Assembly (NCBI RefSeq): GCF_014640115.1
Contig: NZ_BMGI01000005.1
Span: 186,001-250,000 of the forward strand
Source of the DNA: Sinisalibacter lacisalsi
GTDB taxonomy: Bacteria > Pseudomonadota > Alphaproteobacteria > Rhodobacterales > Rhodobacteraceae
Reading direction: 5' to 3'
Length of the DNA stretch: 64,000 bases
Part shown: positions 53,758 to 62,680 of the stretch, piece by piece
How the letters are laid out: each line of letters begins with the position of its first letter
Position numbering within the stretch: position 1 is the stretch's first letter
Position numbers and translations under genes: made by a program
Notes under the pieces: model-generated
Database searches by the model: none
Told to the model about the DNA's origin: nothing
The model's input: only the letters and a program-made list of their open reading frames with translations

Positions 53758-54248
53758 TCGAGCGCGTTCAGGGCCGGTGACGAGGCCACCATCCAGCCCT
53801 CGAAGACCGGCGCCTCCCCGGCTTCCTCGCGGATGACGAGCCAGGCGTAGGCATCTCCGGCGGGGTTATCGACCGGGTAACGGCATTCGCCGAGCGTGAT
53901 CTGGAGCCAGCCTAATCCCACGGTTTCGCCATTTGAAAGGGTGAGGTCCTCGACCGAGCCCGCGAGCTTGTCGAGCCCCTTGAGCCGGGCGCCGGTTCCG
54001 GTGGCGACAACGTCTTCCTCGGTGGTGATGACTTCATCGCCGACCACGGAGCCGGGCGGCAAGGGTTCGAGGGTTTCGAAATCGAAGGTTTCAAGCTCGA
54101 TCACTTCGCCCTCGGCGCTCTCGACGCTGTCGCTCTCGGGCAGCGGTTCGACCTCGGAAGGATCGACCGGGTCGAGCGGCACAACCACGATCTGCGCCAC
54201 CGCCGGGCCGGCGGCAAGGACGAGAAGAAGCGAGAGGAGCCGGAGCAT
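53712..54248 (-). CDS. DUF2155 domain protein, exported
   Basis: A 178-residue protein. A signal peptide (MLRLLSLLLVLAAGPAVA, cleavage about residue 18) is followed by an acidic, Glu/Pro-rich linker and a C-terminal DUF2155 domain (LTLGECRYPVDNPAGDAYAW then VFEGWMVASSPALNALDH, about 120-170). Its function is unknown; the domain appears to be periplasmic. It converges with aat and overlaps it by 46 bp. Confidence 0.85.
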   Translation of the reverse strand: MLRLLSLLLVLAAGPAVAQIVVVPLDPVDPSEVEPLPESDSVESAEGEVIELETFDFETLEPLPPGSVVGDEVITTEEDVVATGTGARLKGLDKLAGSVEDLTLSNGETVGLGWLQITLGECRYPVDNPAGDAYAWLVIREEAGEAPVFEGWMVASSPALNALDHARFDVWVIACTTE

Positions 54249-54268
54249 GGTCAACGCGAGCAACCGGG

Positions 54269-54643
54269 TTATTCCGGCTGCCACGCCTCGTAATCGCGCC
54301 GCTCCGCCGGATCTTCGCGACGGATCGACCCGGCCGGCACGTAGGCGAGCGCGGTGCCGGTGAGATTATCGTGGTGGGTCTTCTCCCAGGCCTTGTGCGG
54401 CAGGGGGTTTTCGGCCGGGTTCTCGTCGAAGGTATGGTGCAGCCAGCCATGCCACTCGGCGGGAACCTTCGAGGCTTCGGGCTCGCCGGAATAGATCACC
54501 CAGCGCCGCGAGTCGTCGCGGTTGCGGTAATAGATGTTGCCCAGCTCGTCTTCGCCCACCTTCGCGCCGCGGAACCGGGTCATCAGCCGGGTGCCAAGCG
54601 TTTCACCATGATACCATGTGATGAGCGACAGAATGAACCGCAT
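54269..54643 (-). CDS. NADH:ubiquinone oxidoreductase accessory subunit NDUFA12-like
   Basis: A 124-residue homologue of the mitochondrial NDUFA12 (17.2 kDa) complex I subunit, known in alphaproteobacteria. The strings GTRLMTRFRGAKVGEDELGN, RRWVIYSGEPEASKVPAEWH and WLHHTFDENP are typical. Start at 54643 with GGAGG upstream. It precedes the DUF2155 gene on the same strand, a pairing that recurs in the order. Confidence 0.93.
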   Translation of the reverse strand: MRFILSLITWYHGETLGTRLMTRFRGAKVGEDELGNIYYRNRDDSRRWVIYSGEPEASKVPAEWHGWLHHTFDENPAENPLPHKAWEKTHHDNLTGTALAYVPAGSIRREDPAERRDYEAWQPE

Positions 54644-54813
54644 CAGAGCCTCCGTTTGTCTCGCCCCCATATGGCGCAACGGGGCGTCGAGGTCCAGTGC
54701 CAAACCCGAGGCCGGGCGATGCACCGCCGGCGGGGACGTGGCCGGACGCGCGCCGGATCACCGTGCCGCGCCCGTTTCCCGTGGCGGGGTGCGTCGGAGC
54801 CGGTCGTGATTGC

Positions 54814-55284
54814 TCAGCTTTCGGACAGATCGGCGGTATCCTGTCTTTCCTCGGTCTCGTCGGGGGCCGCCTTGCGGCAGAACAGCTCGAGGCGATGCGC
54901 GACGATCTCGTAGCCATAGGCCTTGGCGATCTTCCGCTGCAGGCGCTCGATTTCCGCCGAAACGAATTCGCGGATCTCGCCGGTTTCGACGTCGATCAGG
55001 TGATCGTGGTGCGGGCGGTCGGCCAGTTCGAATCGCATCACGTTCTTGTCGAAGGTATGCGTGTGCAGCAGCCCCTTCTCGGAAAGCACCGACAGCGTGC
55101 GATAGGCCGTGGCCTGGCTCACGCTTTCATCGTGCTCGCGCGCGCGGGCCAGCACCTGCTCGGCGTTGGGATGGTCCTCGGCCTCGATCAGAACCTGGGC
55201 GATCGCCTGTCGCTGCCGGGTCACGCGCAGGCCGGCGTCCCGCAGGAGGTCGTCTCCGTCACTGCTTTGGAAAGGCTTGTTCAT
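54814..55284 (-). CDS. mur: Fur-family metalloregulator, probable Mur (manganese uptake regulator)
   Basis: A 156-residue Fur-family repressor. A winged helix (LRVTRQRQAIAQVLIEAEDH, then SVSQATAYRTLSVLSEKGLL) is followed by the metal site HHDHLID. Its C-terminus lacks the CxxC structural zinc pair. It is divergent from sitABCD, as for the Fur/Mur of Rhodobacter sphaeroides, which represses sit in response to Mn. Start at 55284. Candidate sites at 55326-55369. Confidence 0.85.
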   Translation of the reverse strand: MNKPFQSSDGDDLLRDAGLRVTRQRQAIAQVLIEAEDHPNAEQVLARAREHDESVSQATAYRTLSVLSEKGLLHTHTFDKNVMRFELADRPHHDHLIDVETGEIREFVSAEIERLQRKIAKAYGYEIVAHRLELFCRKAAPDETEERQDTADLSES

Positions 55285-55325
55285 GCCGCGAGTATGCCCG
55301 AGAACCCGCCCCGCTCGCAAGCCTG

Positions 55326-55369
55326 TTGCGAATGCGTCTCAAGAGCATTGACGTTGCGAACGCTTCTCA
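55326..55369. promoter_or_regulatory. Two 16-bp direct repeats, candidate Mur/Fur sites
   Basis: TTGCGAATGCGTCTCA (55326-55341) and TTGCGAACGCTTCTCA (55354-55369) match at 14 of 16 positions and begin 28 bp apart. They lie between mur and sitA. They are not the classic Fur box and not strongly palindromic, so the call is from position and repetition. Confidence 0.55.
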
Positions 55370-55425
55370 TTATCAGTTGAAGCCAGAGCGGCCTCCGCCG
55401 GGCCGTTTGGACGGGAGCTTGCGCG

Positions 55426-56397
55426 ATGATCCTCAAGAAACACGGCCTCACGACCATCCTCGCGGCGATGCTGCTGGCGCTGTCAGCGGGCTGGGCCACC
55501 GCGCAGGACCGGCTGACCGTCGTCGCCACGACGGGCATGATCGCCGATGCGGCGCGCGAGGTTGGCGGTGACCTCGTCGAGGTGCGTGCCCTGATGGGGC
55601 CCGGCGTCGATCCGCATGCCTACCGCCAGACCCGGTCCGACATCGTGGCGTTGGCGAACGCCGACCTCGTGCTCTGGCATGGACTGTATCTCGAGGCGCA
55701 GATGGAGGATTTCCTGCGCGAGCTGGCGCGGAACGGCAATGTCGTGGCGGTGGCCGAAAGCCTGCCCCGAAGCCTGCTGATCGGCCACGAGGACTACGAC
55801 GACAAGTTCGACCCGCACGTCTGGATGAACCCCGATCTCTGGTCGCGGGTGGTGCTCGAGGTTCGCGACGCACTGATCGCGGCGCGCCCCGACAGCGAAG
55901 CGGCGTTACGCGCCAACAGCGAGTCGCACCTCGCCGATCTGGAGCTGCTTGCGCAATATGCCACCGGGGTGCTCTCCTCGGTGCCGGCCGAAAGCCGCGT
56001 TCTGCTCTCGGCGCATGACGCCTTCAACTACTTCGGGTTGGCCTACGGCTTCGAGGTGCTGGGCATCCAGGGCATCTCGACCGAGAGCGAGGCCGGCCTC
56101 CAGCGGATCTCCGACCTTGTCGATACGCTCGTCGAGCGCAAGATCGGCGCGGTCTTCGTCGAAACCTCGGTCTCCGACCGCAACATCCGGGCGCTGATCG
56201 AAGGCGCGGCCGCACGTGGTCACGAGGTCGTCATCGGCGGTGAGCTGTTTTCCGACGCGATGGGTGAGGACGGCAGCTACGAGGGCACCTATCTCGGCAT
56301 GATCGACCACAACGCGACGGTCATCGCCCGCGCCCTCGGCGGTGATGCGCCCGAACGCGGCATGTCGGGCCTGTTGACCCCACGGAGCACGGAATGA
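55426..56397 (+). CDS. sitA: Manganese ABC transporter substrate-binding protein
   Basis: A 323-residue cluster A-I metal-binding protein. The signal peptide ends near residue 26 (GWATAQ). Metal ligand motifs are GVDPHAY, FDPHVWM, SAHDAFNYFG and the C-terminal ELFSDAMG; the Glu in GISTESEA and the FVETSVSDR string suit Mn binding. It lacks the His-rich loop of zinc-binding ZnuA. Start ATG at 55426 has no strong SD. Operon sitABCD follows with overlaps. Confidence 0.93.
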   Translation: MILKKHGLTTILAAMLLALSAGWATAQDRLTVVATTGMIADAAREVGGDLVEVRALMGPGVDPHAYRQTRSDIVALANADLVLWHGLYLEAQMEDFLRELARNGNVVAVAESLPRSLLIGHEDYDDKFDPHVWMNPDLWSRVVLEVRDALIAARPDSEAALRANSESHLADLELLAQYATGVLSSVPAESRVLLSAHDAFNYFGLAYGFEVLGIQGISTESEAGLQRISDLVDTLVERKIGAVFVETSVSDRNIRALIEGAAARGHEVVIGGELFSDAMGEDGSYEGTYLGMIDHNATVIARALGGDAPERGMSGLLTPRSTE

Positions 56398-57218
56398 CCC
56401 CCACCCCTGTCACAATCGCCGCCGAGGACGGACAAGCCCGCAACCCGGCCTTGCCCACGCCCGAAAGCGCGCTGGCCATGCGCGGGATGACCGTCTCCTA
56501 CGGCGAGAAGCCCGCCGTGTTCTCGGTCGACGCCACCTTCCCGGCCGGTGCGATGTCGGCCATCATCGGCCCCAACGGCGCGGGCAAATCCACCCTGCTC
56601 AAGGCGTCGCTCGGCGTTGTGCCCCGGCTTTCGGGCGCGGTGACGGTGTTCGGCACACCGATCGAGAAGGCGCGCGACCGCATCGCCTACGTGCCCCAGC
56701 GCGCCAGCGTCGACTGGGATTTTCCCACCACCGTGATCGACGTGGTGCAGATGGGCCTTTATCGGAAGGTCGGCCTGCTCGGGCGGCTGTCGGGCGCGGC
56801 GGCACAGCAGGCCCGGACCTGCCTTGACCGCGTCGGCATGGCCGATTTCGCCGATCGCCAGATCGGCCAGCTTTCCGGCGGCCAGCAGCAACGGGTGTTC
56901 CTGGCCCGCGCGCTGGTGCAGGACGCCGACCTCTACCTGCTCGACGAGCCCTTCGCAGGCGTCGACGCCGCCACCGAACGGGCGATCATCGACGTGCTCA
57001 AGTTGCTCAAATCCGAGGGTAAATCGGTGGTCGCGGTGCACCACGACCTGGCCACGGCGCGGGGCTACTTCGATCACGTCTTCCTGATCAACGTCCGCCG
57101 GATCGCCGAAGGGCCGGTCGAGACCACCTTCACCGCCGAGAACCTCAACGCCACCTACGGCGGGCGCCTGTCGGCCACTCATGTGGACGAACTCACCCTC
57201 ACCGGAGGCGCGGCGTGA
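56394..57218 (+). CDS. sitB: Manganese ABC transporter ATP-binding protein
   Basis: A 274-residue ATPase. Walker A is GPNGAGKST, the signature is LSGGQQQRVFLARALV, Walker B is LYLLDEPFAGVDA and the switch His is VVAVHHDLA. It has an N-terminal extension of about 25 residues before the ABC core. It overlaps sitA by 4 bp (ATGA) and sitC by 4 bp (GTGA). Confidence 0.93.
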   Translation: MTPTPVTIAAEDGQARNPALPTPESALAMRGMTVSYGEKPAVFSVDATFPAGAMSAIIGPNGAGKSTLLKASLGVVPRLSGAVTVFGTPIEKARDRIAYVPQRASVDWDFPTTVIDVVQMGLYRKVGLLGRLSGAAAQQARTCLDRVGMADFADRQIGQLSGGQQQRVFLARALVQDADLYLLDEPFAGVDAATERAIIDVLKLLKSEGKSVVAVHHDLATARGYFDHVFLINVRRIAEGPVETTFTAENLNATYGGRLSATHVDELTLTGGAA

Positions 57219-58432
57219 GCCCCTTCCTCGACGCCCTGCTCCTGCAGGCCGGCTATAACGCCGCGCTCGTCGGCATCGGCGCGGGCCTGCTCGGTTTCGC
57301 CGCCGGATCGTCGGGCACGTTCCTGTTCCTGCGCAAGCGCGCGCTGGTGTCGGACGCGGTGGCCCACGCCACCCTGCCCGGCGTCGGGCTGGCCTTCATC
57401 GTCATGGTCGCGCTCGGCGGCGACGGGCGCAGCCTCGCCGGCCTGCTGATCGGCTCCGCCGTCACGGCGTGGATCGGCCTGATGCTGATCGAATGGATCA
57501 CCCGCCGGACCCGCCTTGCGGAAGACGCCGCCATTGGCGCGGTGCTGGGCGTGTTCTTCGGGCTGGGTATCGTCCTGCTCACCGTGATCCAGACGATGAG
57601 CGCCGGCCGCCAGGCCGGTCTTGAAGGGTTCCTGCTGGGTTCGACCGCCGGGATGCTGTTCGAGGACGCGATCATCATCGCCGTCGGCGGGTCGGTCGCC
57701 GTGTTCGCGACCTGGCTTCTGCGCCGGCCGATGACGCTCGTCGCCTTCGACCCGGATTACGCCGCCGCGCTCGGCTACGACGTGCGGCGGATCGACCTGA
57801 TGATGATGGGCCTCGCGATGGCGGTCACCGTGATCGGCCTGAAGCTGGTCGGCCTTATCCTGATCGTCGCGATGCTGATCATCCCCTCGGTGACGGCGCG
57901 GTTCTGGACCGAGCGGGCGCATCACGTGGTCTGGATCGCGGGCGGGATCGGCGGCGTTTCGGGCTATGTCGGCGCGGCGATCTCGGCGTCGGCCCCGTCG
58001 ATGCCGACCGGGCCGGTGATCGTGCTGGTGGCGGCCGGCGCCTTCGCCATCTCGCTGCTCTTCGCGCCGGTGCGCGGGGTTGTCGCCTCGCTGTTGCGGC
58101 ACCGCAGGTTCCAGGTGCGGGTGCATCGCCGCCAGGGCCTGCTGGCGCTCGCGCATCAGCATCCGATCCGCGAACCCTTCACCTTGCGCCTTCTCGCCCG
58201 CGAGGGCCTTGTCCGCGCCGATGGCGTGGCCACCCAGGCCGGCCGGGCACAGGCGGCGAAGGTTTCGCGCGATGAACGGCGTTGGGCGATCGCGCGCGAA
58301 ATCCACCAGGACGCCGGTCTCACTGGCCGATACGATGGCCTGACCCCGATCGAGGAGGTCTTCACCGCCGACGAGATCGGCGAGTTTGACCGCCGCCTCG
58401 GCGCGCCGGTCGGCCTAGGAGGGGGCAGTTGA
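57215..58432 (+). CDS. sitC: Manganese ABC transporter permease with C-terminal regulator-like domain
   Basis: A 405-residue protein. Residues 1-285 form an ABC-3 type permease with about eight membrane segments (AHATLPGVGLAF, GLKLVGLILIVAMLIIPSVT). Residues 288-405 are a soluble extension (VRVHRRQGLLALAHQHPIRE, then WAIAREIHQDAGLTG and the GLTPIEEVFTADEIGEFDRR tail) resembling the winged helix and metal domain of DtxR-type regulators. Such fusions exist in some sit/tro operons. GTG start at 57215. Confidence 0.9.
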   Translation: MSPFLDALLLQAGYNAALVGIGAGLLGFAAGSSGTFLFLRKRALVSDAVAHATLPGVGLAFIVMVALGGDGRSLAGLLIGSAVTAWIGLMLIEWITRRTRLAEDAAIGAVLGVFFGLGIVLLTVIQTMSAGRQAGLEGFLLGSTAGMLFEDAIIIAVGGSVAVFATWLLRRPMTLVAFDPDYAAALGYDVRRIDLMMMGLAMAVTVIGLKLVGLILIVAMLIIPSVTARFWTERAHHVVWIAGGIGGVSGYVGAAISASAPSMPTGPVIVLVAAGAFAISLLFAPVRGVVASLLRHRRFQVRVHRRQGLLALAHQHPIREPFTLRLLAREGLVRADGVATQAGRAQAAKVSRDERRWAIAREIHQDAGLTGRYDGLTPIEEVFTADEIGEFDRRLGAPVGLGGGS

Positions 58433-59367
58433 TGGGAACCGACTTCGTCCAGTTCTCGCTGACCCCGATCCTGATCGGCACCTTCGCGGCCATCGCCTGC
58501 GCGCTGCCCGGCAATTTCCTTATCCTGCGGCGGCAGGCCCTGATCGGCGACGCCATCAGCCATGTCGTGCTGCCCGGCATCGTCGTTGCCTTCCTCGTCA
58601 CCGGCGCGGTCGCGGCGATCCCGATGCTGATCGGCGCCGCCGGCGCGGCGATCGTGGCGGTGATCCTGATCGAGACGGTGAAACGGCTCGGCCGGATCGA
58701 GCCGGGCGCCGCCATGGGCGTGGTCTTCACCACGCTCTTCGCCGCCGGCGTGCTGCTGCTCGAACAGACCGACACCTCCAGCGTTCACCTCGATGTCGAA
58801 CACGCGCTGATGGGCAACCTCGAATCGCTGATCTGGTTCCGCGCCACCGGGTGGGACTCGCTGCTCGATCCCGCGGCCCTGGCCACCCTGCCGCCGGAAC
58901 TCGGCCGCATGGCCGCGGTCTGCGCGCTGATCGTCGGGCTCATGCTGGTGTTCTGGCGCTGGCTCAAGATCGCCACCTTCGACGAGGGCTTCGCGCAGGC
59001 GCTCGGCATTCCCGCCGCCGGCCTTGGCTTCGGCCTCGTCATCACCGCCGCCGTCGCCGCCGTGGCGGCCTTCGACGCGGTCGGCTCGATCATCGTGATC
59101 GCGATGTTCATCTGCCCGCCCGCCGCCGCGCGGCTGATGACCAATCGGCTGGCGGCGCAGGTCTGGTGGTCGGTCGCTTTCGCGACGGTCTCGGCCGTTC
59201 TGGGCTACGTCCTCGCGGGCTACGGCCCGCTCTGGTTCGGCGGTCAGAACGCGTTGAGCGCGGCCGGCATGATCGCGGCGGTCTCGGGCGTGATCCTCGG
59301 CCTTGCGGTGCTGTTCGGGCCGCACCGCGCACGGGTGGGCGCCGGGCGCGCGGATGCGTCTGGCTGA
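58432..59367 (+). CDS. sitD: Manganese ABC transporter permease
   Basis: A 311-residue permease of the ABC-3 type with about eight membrane segments. Motifs are GDAISHVVLPGIV and AFDAVGSIIVIAMFICPPAA. No C-terminal extension, unlike sitC. ATG at 58432 follows AGGAGGGG and overlaps the sitC stop (TGATG). Last gene of the unit; I see no clear terminator before convergent ridA. Confidence 0.92.
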   Translation: MGTDFVQFSLTPILIGTFAAIACALPGNFLILRRQALIGDAISHVVLPGIVVAFLVTGAVAAIPMLIGAAGAAIVAVILIETVKRLGRIEPGAAMGVVFTTLFAAGVLLLEQTDTSSVHLDVEHALMGNLESLIWFRATGWDSLLDPAALATLPPELGRMAAVCALIVGLMLVFWRWLKIATFDEGFAQALGIPAAGLGFGLVITAAVAAVAAFDAVGSIIVIAMFICPPAAARLMTNRLAAQVWWSVAFATVSAVLGYVLAGYGPLWFGGQNALSAAGMIAAVSGVILGLAVLFGPHRARVGAGRADASG

Positions 59368-59396
59368 CACGCGGCGCCAGCCGCCGGATCGGTAGT

Positions 59397-59786
59397 TCAG
59401 GCCCGCGCCTGACGGCGCGCGGTAACCTCGATCTCGATCTTCATCTGCGGGGTCATAAGCCCCGCCACCAGCATGGTCGCCGCCGGGCGCGCCTTGCCGA
59501 AAGCCTCGCGCAGCACCGGCCAGCAGGGCTCGAAATCCGCCGGGTCGGGCAGGATGTAGCGCACGCGCACCACGTCATCGAGGCTGGCCCCCGCCTCTTC
59601 AAGCGCGCGGGCGATCGTCGCCAGCGTGTTGGCCGTCTGCTCGACGACGCTCTCGGGCATGGTCATGGTCTCATAGTCGTAGCCGGTGGTGCCGGCGACG
59701 AATATCCAGTCGCCATCAACGACGGCGCGGCTGTAGCCGATCTGGGCCTCGAACGGTGATCCGGACGATATCCACTTACGTTTCAT
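59397..59786 (-). CDS. RidA family protein
   Basis: A 129-residue RidA/YjgF/YER057c family protein. The core strings are SRAVVDGDWIFVAGTTG, ESVVEQTANTLATIARAL and RPAATMLVAGLM, with the Arg of the active-site cleft (R105-type). It hydrolyses reactive enamine/imine products of PLP enzymes. The start at 59786 gives the usual N-terminus. It lies 41 bp upstream of nothing on its strand; nrdJ is on the same strand just before. Confidence 0.85.
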   Translation of the reverse strand: MKRKWISSGSPFEAQIGYSRAVVDGDWIFVAGTTGYDYETMTMPESVVEQTANTLATIARALEEAGASLDDVVRVRYILPDPADFEPCWPVLREAFGKARPAATMLVAGLMTPQMKIEIEVTARRQARA

Positions 59787-59826
59787 ACCGCACCCCTGCT
59801 GGCGGTGGGACGGGCGCGCCCCGGCC

Positions 59827-62079
59827 TCAGCCGCATTTCGAATGGCCACAGGCGCCGCAGGTCATGCAACCCTCGACCATGCGCATCTCGTACTGGCCGC
59901 AGCGCGGACAGGCCGGGCCGCGCCGAATACCGAGGTTGACCACTTCCGATTGCGGGTCGGACTTCAGCCCCATGCCCTCGCCGGCGAGGAAGCCCGTCTC
60001 GATCATGTGGCGCTCGATCACGCCGCCGATCGCGGCGAGGATGGAGGGCACGTATCTGCCGCCGATCCAGCCGCCGCCGCGCGGATCGAACACCGCCTTG
60101 AGTTCCTCCACCACGAACGACACGTCGCCGCCGCGCCGGAACACCGCCGAGATCATCCGGGTGAGCGCCACCGTCCAGGCGAAATGCTCCATGTTCTTGG
60201 AGTTGATGAACACCTCGAAGGGCCGCCGGTGACCGTTCACCACCAGATCGTTGATGGTGATGTAGATTGCGTGCTCGCTCTCGGGCCAGCGCAGCTTGTA
60301 GGTGGCGCCTTCGAGCGCGGAGGGCCTGTCGAGCGGCTCCGACATGTAGATCACGTCGGCCCCGTGATCGGCCTCGGGCGCCTCCTCGCTGGTTTCGCTG
60401 ACGCTCAGCACCGAGCCGGTCACGTCGTTCGGGCGGTAGGTGGTGCAGCCCTTGCAGCCGGTATCCCAGGCTTCGAGGTAGACGCTCTTGAACGCCTCGA
60501 AGCCGATATCCTCGGGCACGTTGATGGTTTTCGAGATCGAGCTGTCGACCCATTTTTGCGCCGCGGCCTGCATCTTGACGTGTTCGGAGGGCGTCAGCGT
60601 CTGGGCGTTCACGAAGTAATCGGGCAGCGCGCGGTCGCCGAACTTGTCGCGCCACATCTGCACCGCGTAATCCACAACCTCTTCCTCGGTGCGGCTGCCG
60701 TCCTTCTGCAGCACCTTGCGGGTGTAGGCGTAGGCGAACACCGGCTCGATGCCGCTCGAGACGTTGCCGGCATAAAGGCTGATCGTGCCGGTGGGGGCGA
60801 TCGAGGTGAGCAGCGCATTGCGGATGCCGTGGGTGCGGATCGCCTCGCGCACGTCGTCGTCCATGTGGGTGAGGGAACCGGAGGCGAGGAAGGCCTCGGC
60901 GTCGAACAGCGGGAACGGGCCCTTCTCCTTCGCCAACTCCACCGAGGCGAGGTAGGCCTCGCGCGCGATGAGGCGCATCCAGTCTTCGGTTTGCGCCGCC
61001 GCCCCGTCGGAGCCATAGCGCAGGCCCAGCATCAGGAGCGCGTCGGCCAGCCCCGTCACCCCGAGCCCGATGCGCCGCTTCGCCTGCGCTTCCTGGCGCT
61101 GCGCCTCGAGCGGGAAGCGCGACTCGTCCACCACGTTGTCCATCATCCGCACCGCGGTGCGCACGAGTTGGCCGAGCGCGGCGCCGTCGAGCGCGGCCCC
61201 CTCCTCGAACGGCGCCTGCACCAGCCGGGCGAGGTTGATCGAGCCGAGCAGGCAGGCACCGTAGGGCGGCAGCGGTTGCTCGCCGCAGGGATTGGTGGCG
61301 GAGATCGTCTCGCAATAGGCGAGATTGTTCATCTTGTTGATCCGGTCGATGAAGATCACCCCCGGCTCGGCGTAATCATAGGTCGCCTGCATGATCCGGT
61401 TCCACAGGTCGCGCGCCTCGACGGTGTGGTAAACCTTGCCGTCGAACACGAGATCCCAGCTCGCATCGGCCTTGACCGCCTCCATGAACGGATCGGTCAC
61501 CAGCACGCTCATGTTGAACATGCGCAGCCGGGCCGGATCGGATTTGGCAGCGATGAAATCCTCGATATCGGGGTGGTCGCAGCGCATCGTCGCCATCATC
61601 GCGCCGCGACGGCTGCCCGCGCTCATGATGGTGCGGCACATCGCATCCCACACATCCATGAAGGAAAGCGGCCCGGAGGCGTCGGCGGCCACGCCCTTCA
61701 CGTCGGCGCCCTTGGGCCGAATGGTGGAGAAATCGTAGCCGATGCCGCCGCCCTGCTGCATCGTCAGGGCCGCTTCGCGCAGGTTTTCGAAGATGCCCGA
61801 CATCGAATCGGGGATCGTGCCCATCACGAAGCAGTTGAACAGCGTGACGTTGCGCTCGGTGCCCGCGCCGGCGAGAATGCGGCCGGCTGGCAGGAACTTG
61901 AAGTCGGCGAGGGCTTCGAAAAACTCGCCCTCCCGCTCCGGTTCACGCGCGCTCAGCGCCCGGGCGACGCGGCGCCAACTGTCTTCCACGCTCTGGTCGA
62001 TCGGCGTGCCGTCAGCCTGCTTGAAACGGTATTTCATGTCCCAGATGGACTCGGCGATCGGGGCGGCGAAACGGCTCAT
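59827..62079 (-). CDS. nrdJ: Adenosylcobalamin-dependent ribonucleoside-diphosphate reductase (class II)
   Basis: A 750-residue class II ribonucleotide reductase. The catalytic barrel shows NCFVMGTIPDSMSGIF, AGSRRGAMMATMRCDHPD, ATNPCGEQPLPPYGACLLGS (with the radical cysteine) and APTGTISLYAGN. A C-terminal Cys-rich finger (CPRCGQYEMRMVEGCMTCG) supplies the redox pair. Works without oxygen, requires B12. Start at 62079 gives MSRFAAPIAESI. No B12 riboswitch is visible in the 109 bp upstream. Confidence 0.95.
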   Translation of the reverse strand: MSRFAAPIAESIWDMKYRFKQADGTPIDQSVEDSWRRVARALSAREPEREGEFFEALADFKFLPAGRILAGAGTERNVTLFNCFVMGTIPDSMSGIFENLREAALTMQQGGGIGYDFSTIRPKGADVKGVAADASGPLSFMDVWDAMCRTIMSAGSRRGAMMATMRCDHPDIEDFIAAKSDPARLRMFNMSVLVTDPFMEAVKADASWDLVFDGKVYHTVEARDLWNRIMQATYDYAEPGVIFIDRINKMNNLAYCETISATNPCGEQPLPPYGACLLGSINLARLVQAPFEEGAALDGAALGQLVRTAVRMMDNVVDESRFPLEAQRQEAQAKRRIGLGVTGLADALLMLGLRYGSDGAAAQTEDWMRLIAREAYLASVELAKEKGPFPLFDAEAFLASGSLTHMDDDVREAIRTHGIRNALLTSIAPTGTISLYAGNVSSGIEPVFAYAYTRKVLQKDGSRTEEEVVDYAVQMWRDKFGDRALPDYFVNAQTLTPSEHVKMQAAAQKWVDSSISKTINVPEDIGFEAFKSVYLEAWDTGCKGCTTYRPNDVTGSVLSVSETSEEAPEADHGADVIYMSEPLDRPSALEGATYKLRWPESEHAIYITINDLVVNGHRRPFEVFINSKNMEHFAWTVALTRMISAVFRRGGDVSFVVEELKAVFDPRGGGWIGGRYVPSILAAIGGVIERHMIETGFLAGEGMGLKSDPQSEVVNLGIRRGPACPRCGQYEMRMVEGCMTCGACGHSKCG

Positions 62080-62188
62080 CGGGCAAATCCTGCGCAGGCG
62101 TGGAGGGATGATCACGATACGCGGAGGGCCCGACCGGGTCAACTTGCGCCCGGGCCCGGGGCCTGTATTTTGTGTGCAGGGGGTGCCA

Positions 62189-62620
62189 ATGCCGCAACAC
62201 GTCAACCTTGTGAAACTCTGCGTCGGCTGCGAGAGCGTCGACGATCTTGCCCGGTTCCAGCGCGAGCGCGGGATGGGCGACCCGGACTGGCTGCCCCGCC
62301 ACGTCACCCGGATGTGGCCCAAGCGCGAGGCCGAGTTGGTCGCGGGCGGCTCGCTCTACTGGGTGGTCAAGGGGGCGATCCTCGCCCGACAGCGCATCCT
62401 GCGGCTCGACGAGGTGATCGGGCAGGACGGGATCCGGCGCTGCGGCATCGTGATGGCGCGCGAGATCCACCGCACCCAGACCGCGCCGCGCCGGGCCTTC
62501 CAGGGCTGGCGCTACCTCGCGCCGGCGGATGCGCCCGCCGATCTGCCGCCCGGCCGGGAAGGTGAGGAGGCGCTGCCGGCGGAATTGTCGTCGAAGCTGG
62601 CCGAGATCGGCATCTTCTGA
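62189..62620 (+). CDS. DUF1489 family protein
   Basis: A 143-residue conserved protein of DUF1489, characteristic of alphaproteobacteria. The strings HVNLVKLCVGCESVDDLA, HVTRMWPKREAEL and SLYWVVKG with IRRCGIVMAREI are typical. Unknown function. CAGGGGG lies seven bases upstream of the ATG. Divergent from nrdJ. Confidence 0.88.
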   Translation: MPQHVNLVKLCVGCESVDDLARFQRERGMGDPDWLPRHVTRMWPKREAELVAGGSLYWVVKGAILARQRILRLDEVIGQDGIRRCGIVMAREIHRTQTAPRRAFQGWRYLAPADAPADLPPGREGEEALPAELSSKLAEIGIF

Positions 62621-62680
62621 CCCGGCCCCACGTCCCGCAAGATGCGCGCGGCGGACACGGTTCCGCCGCCGAAAGGCGGA

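Noticed and set aside
62080-62188. Possible cobalamin riboswitch upstream of B12-dependent nrdJ
   Set aside because: Only 109 bp lie between nrdJ and the divergent gene, too short for the element, and no B12-box-like conserved string was found.
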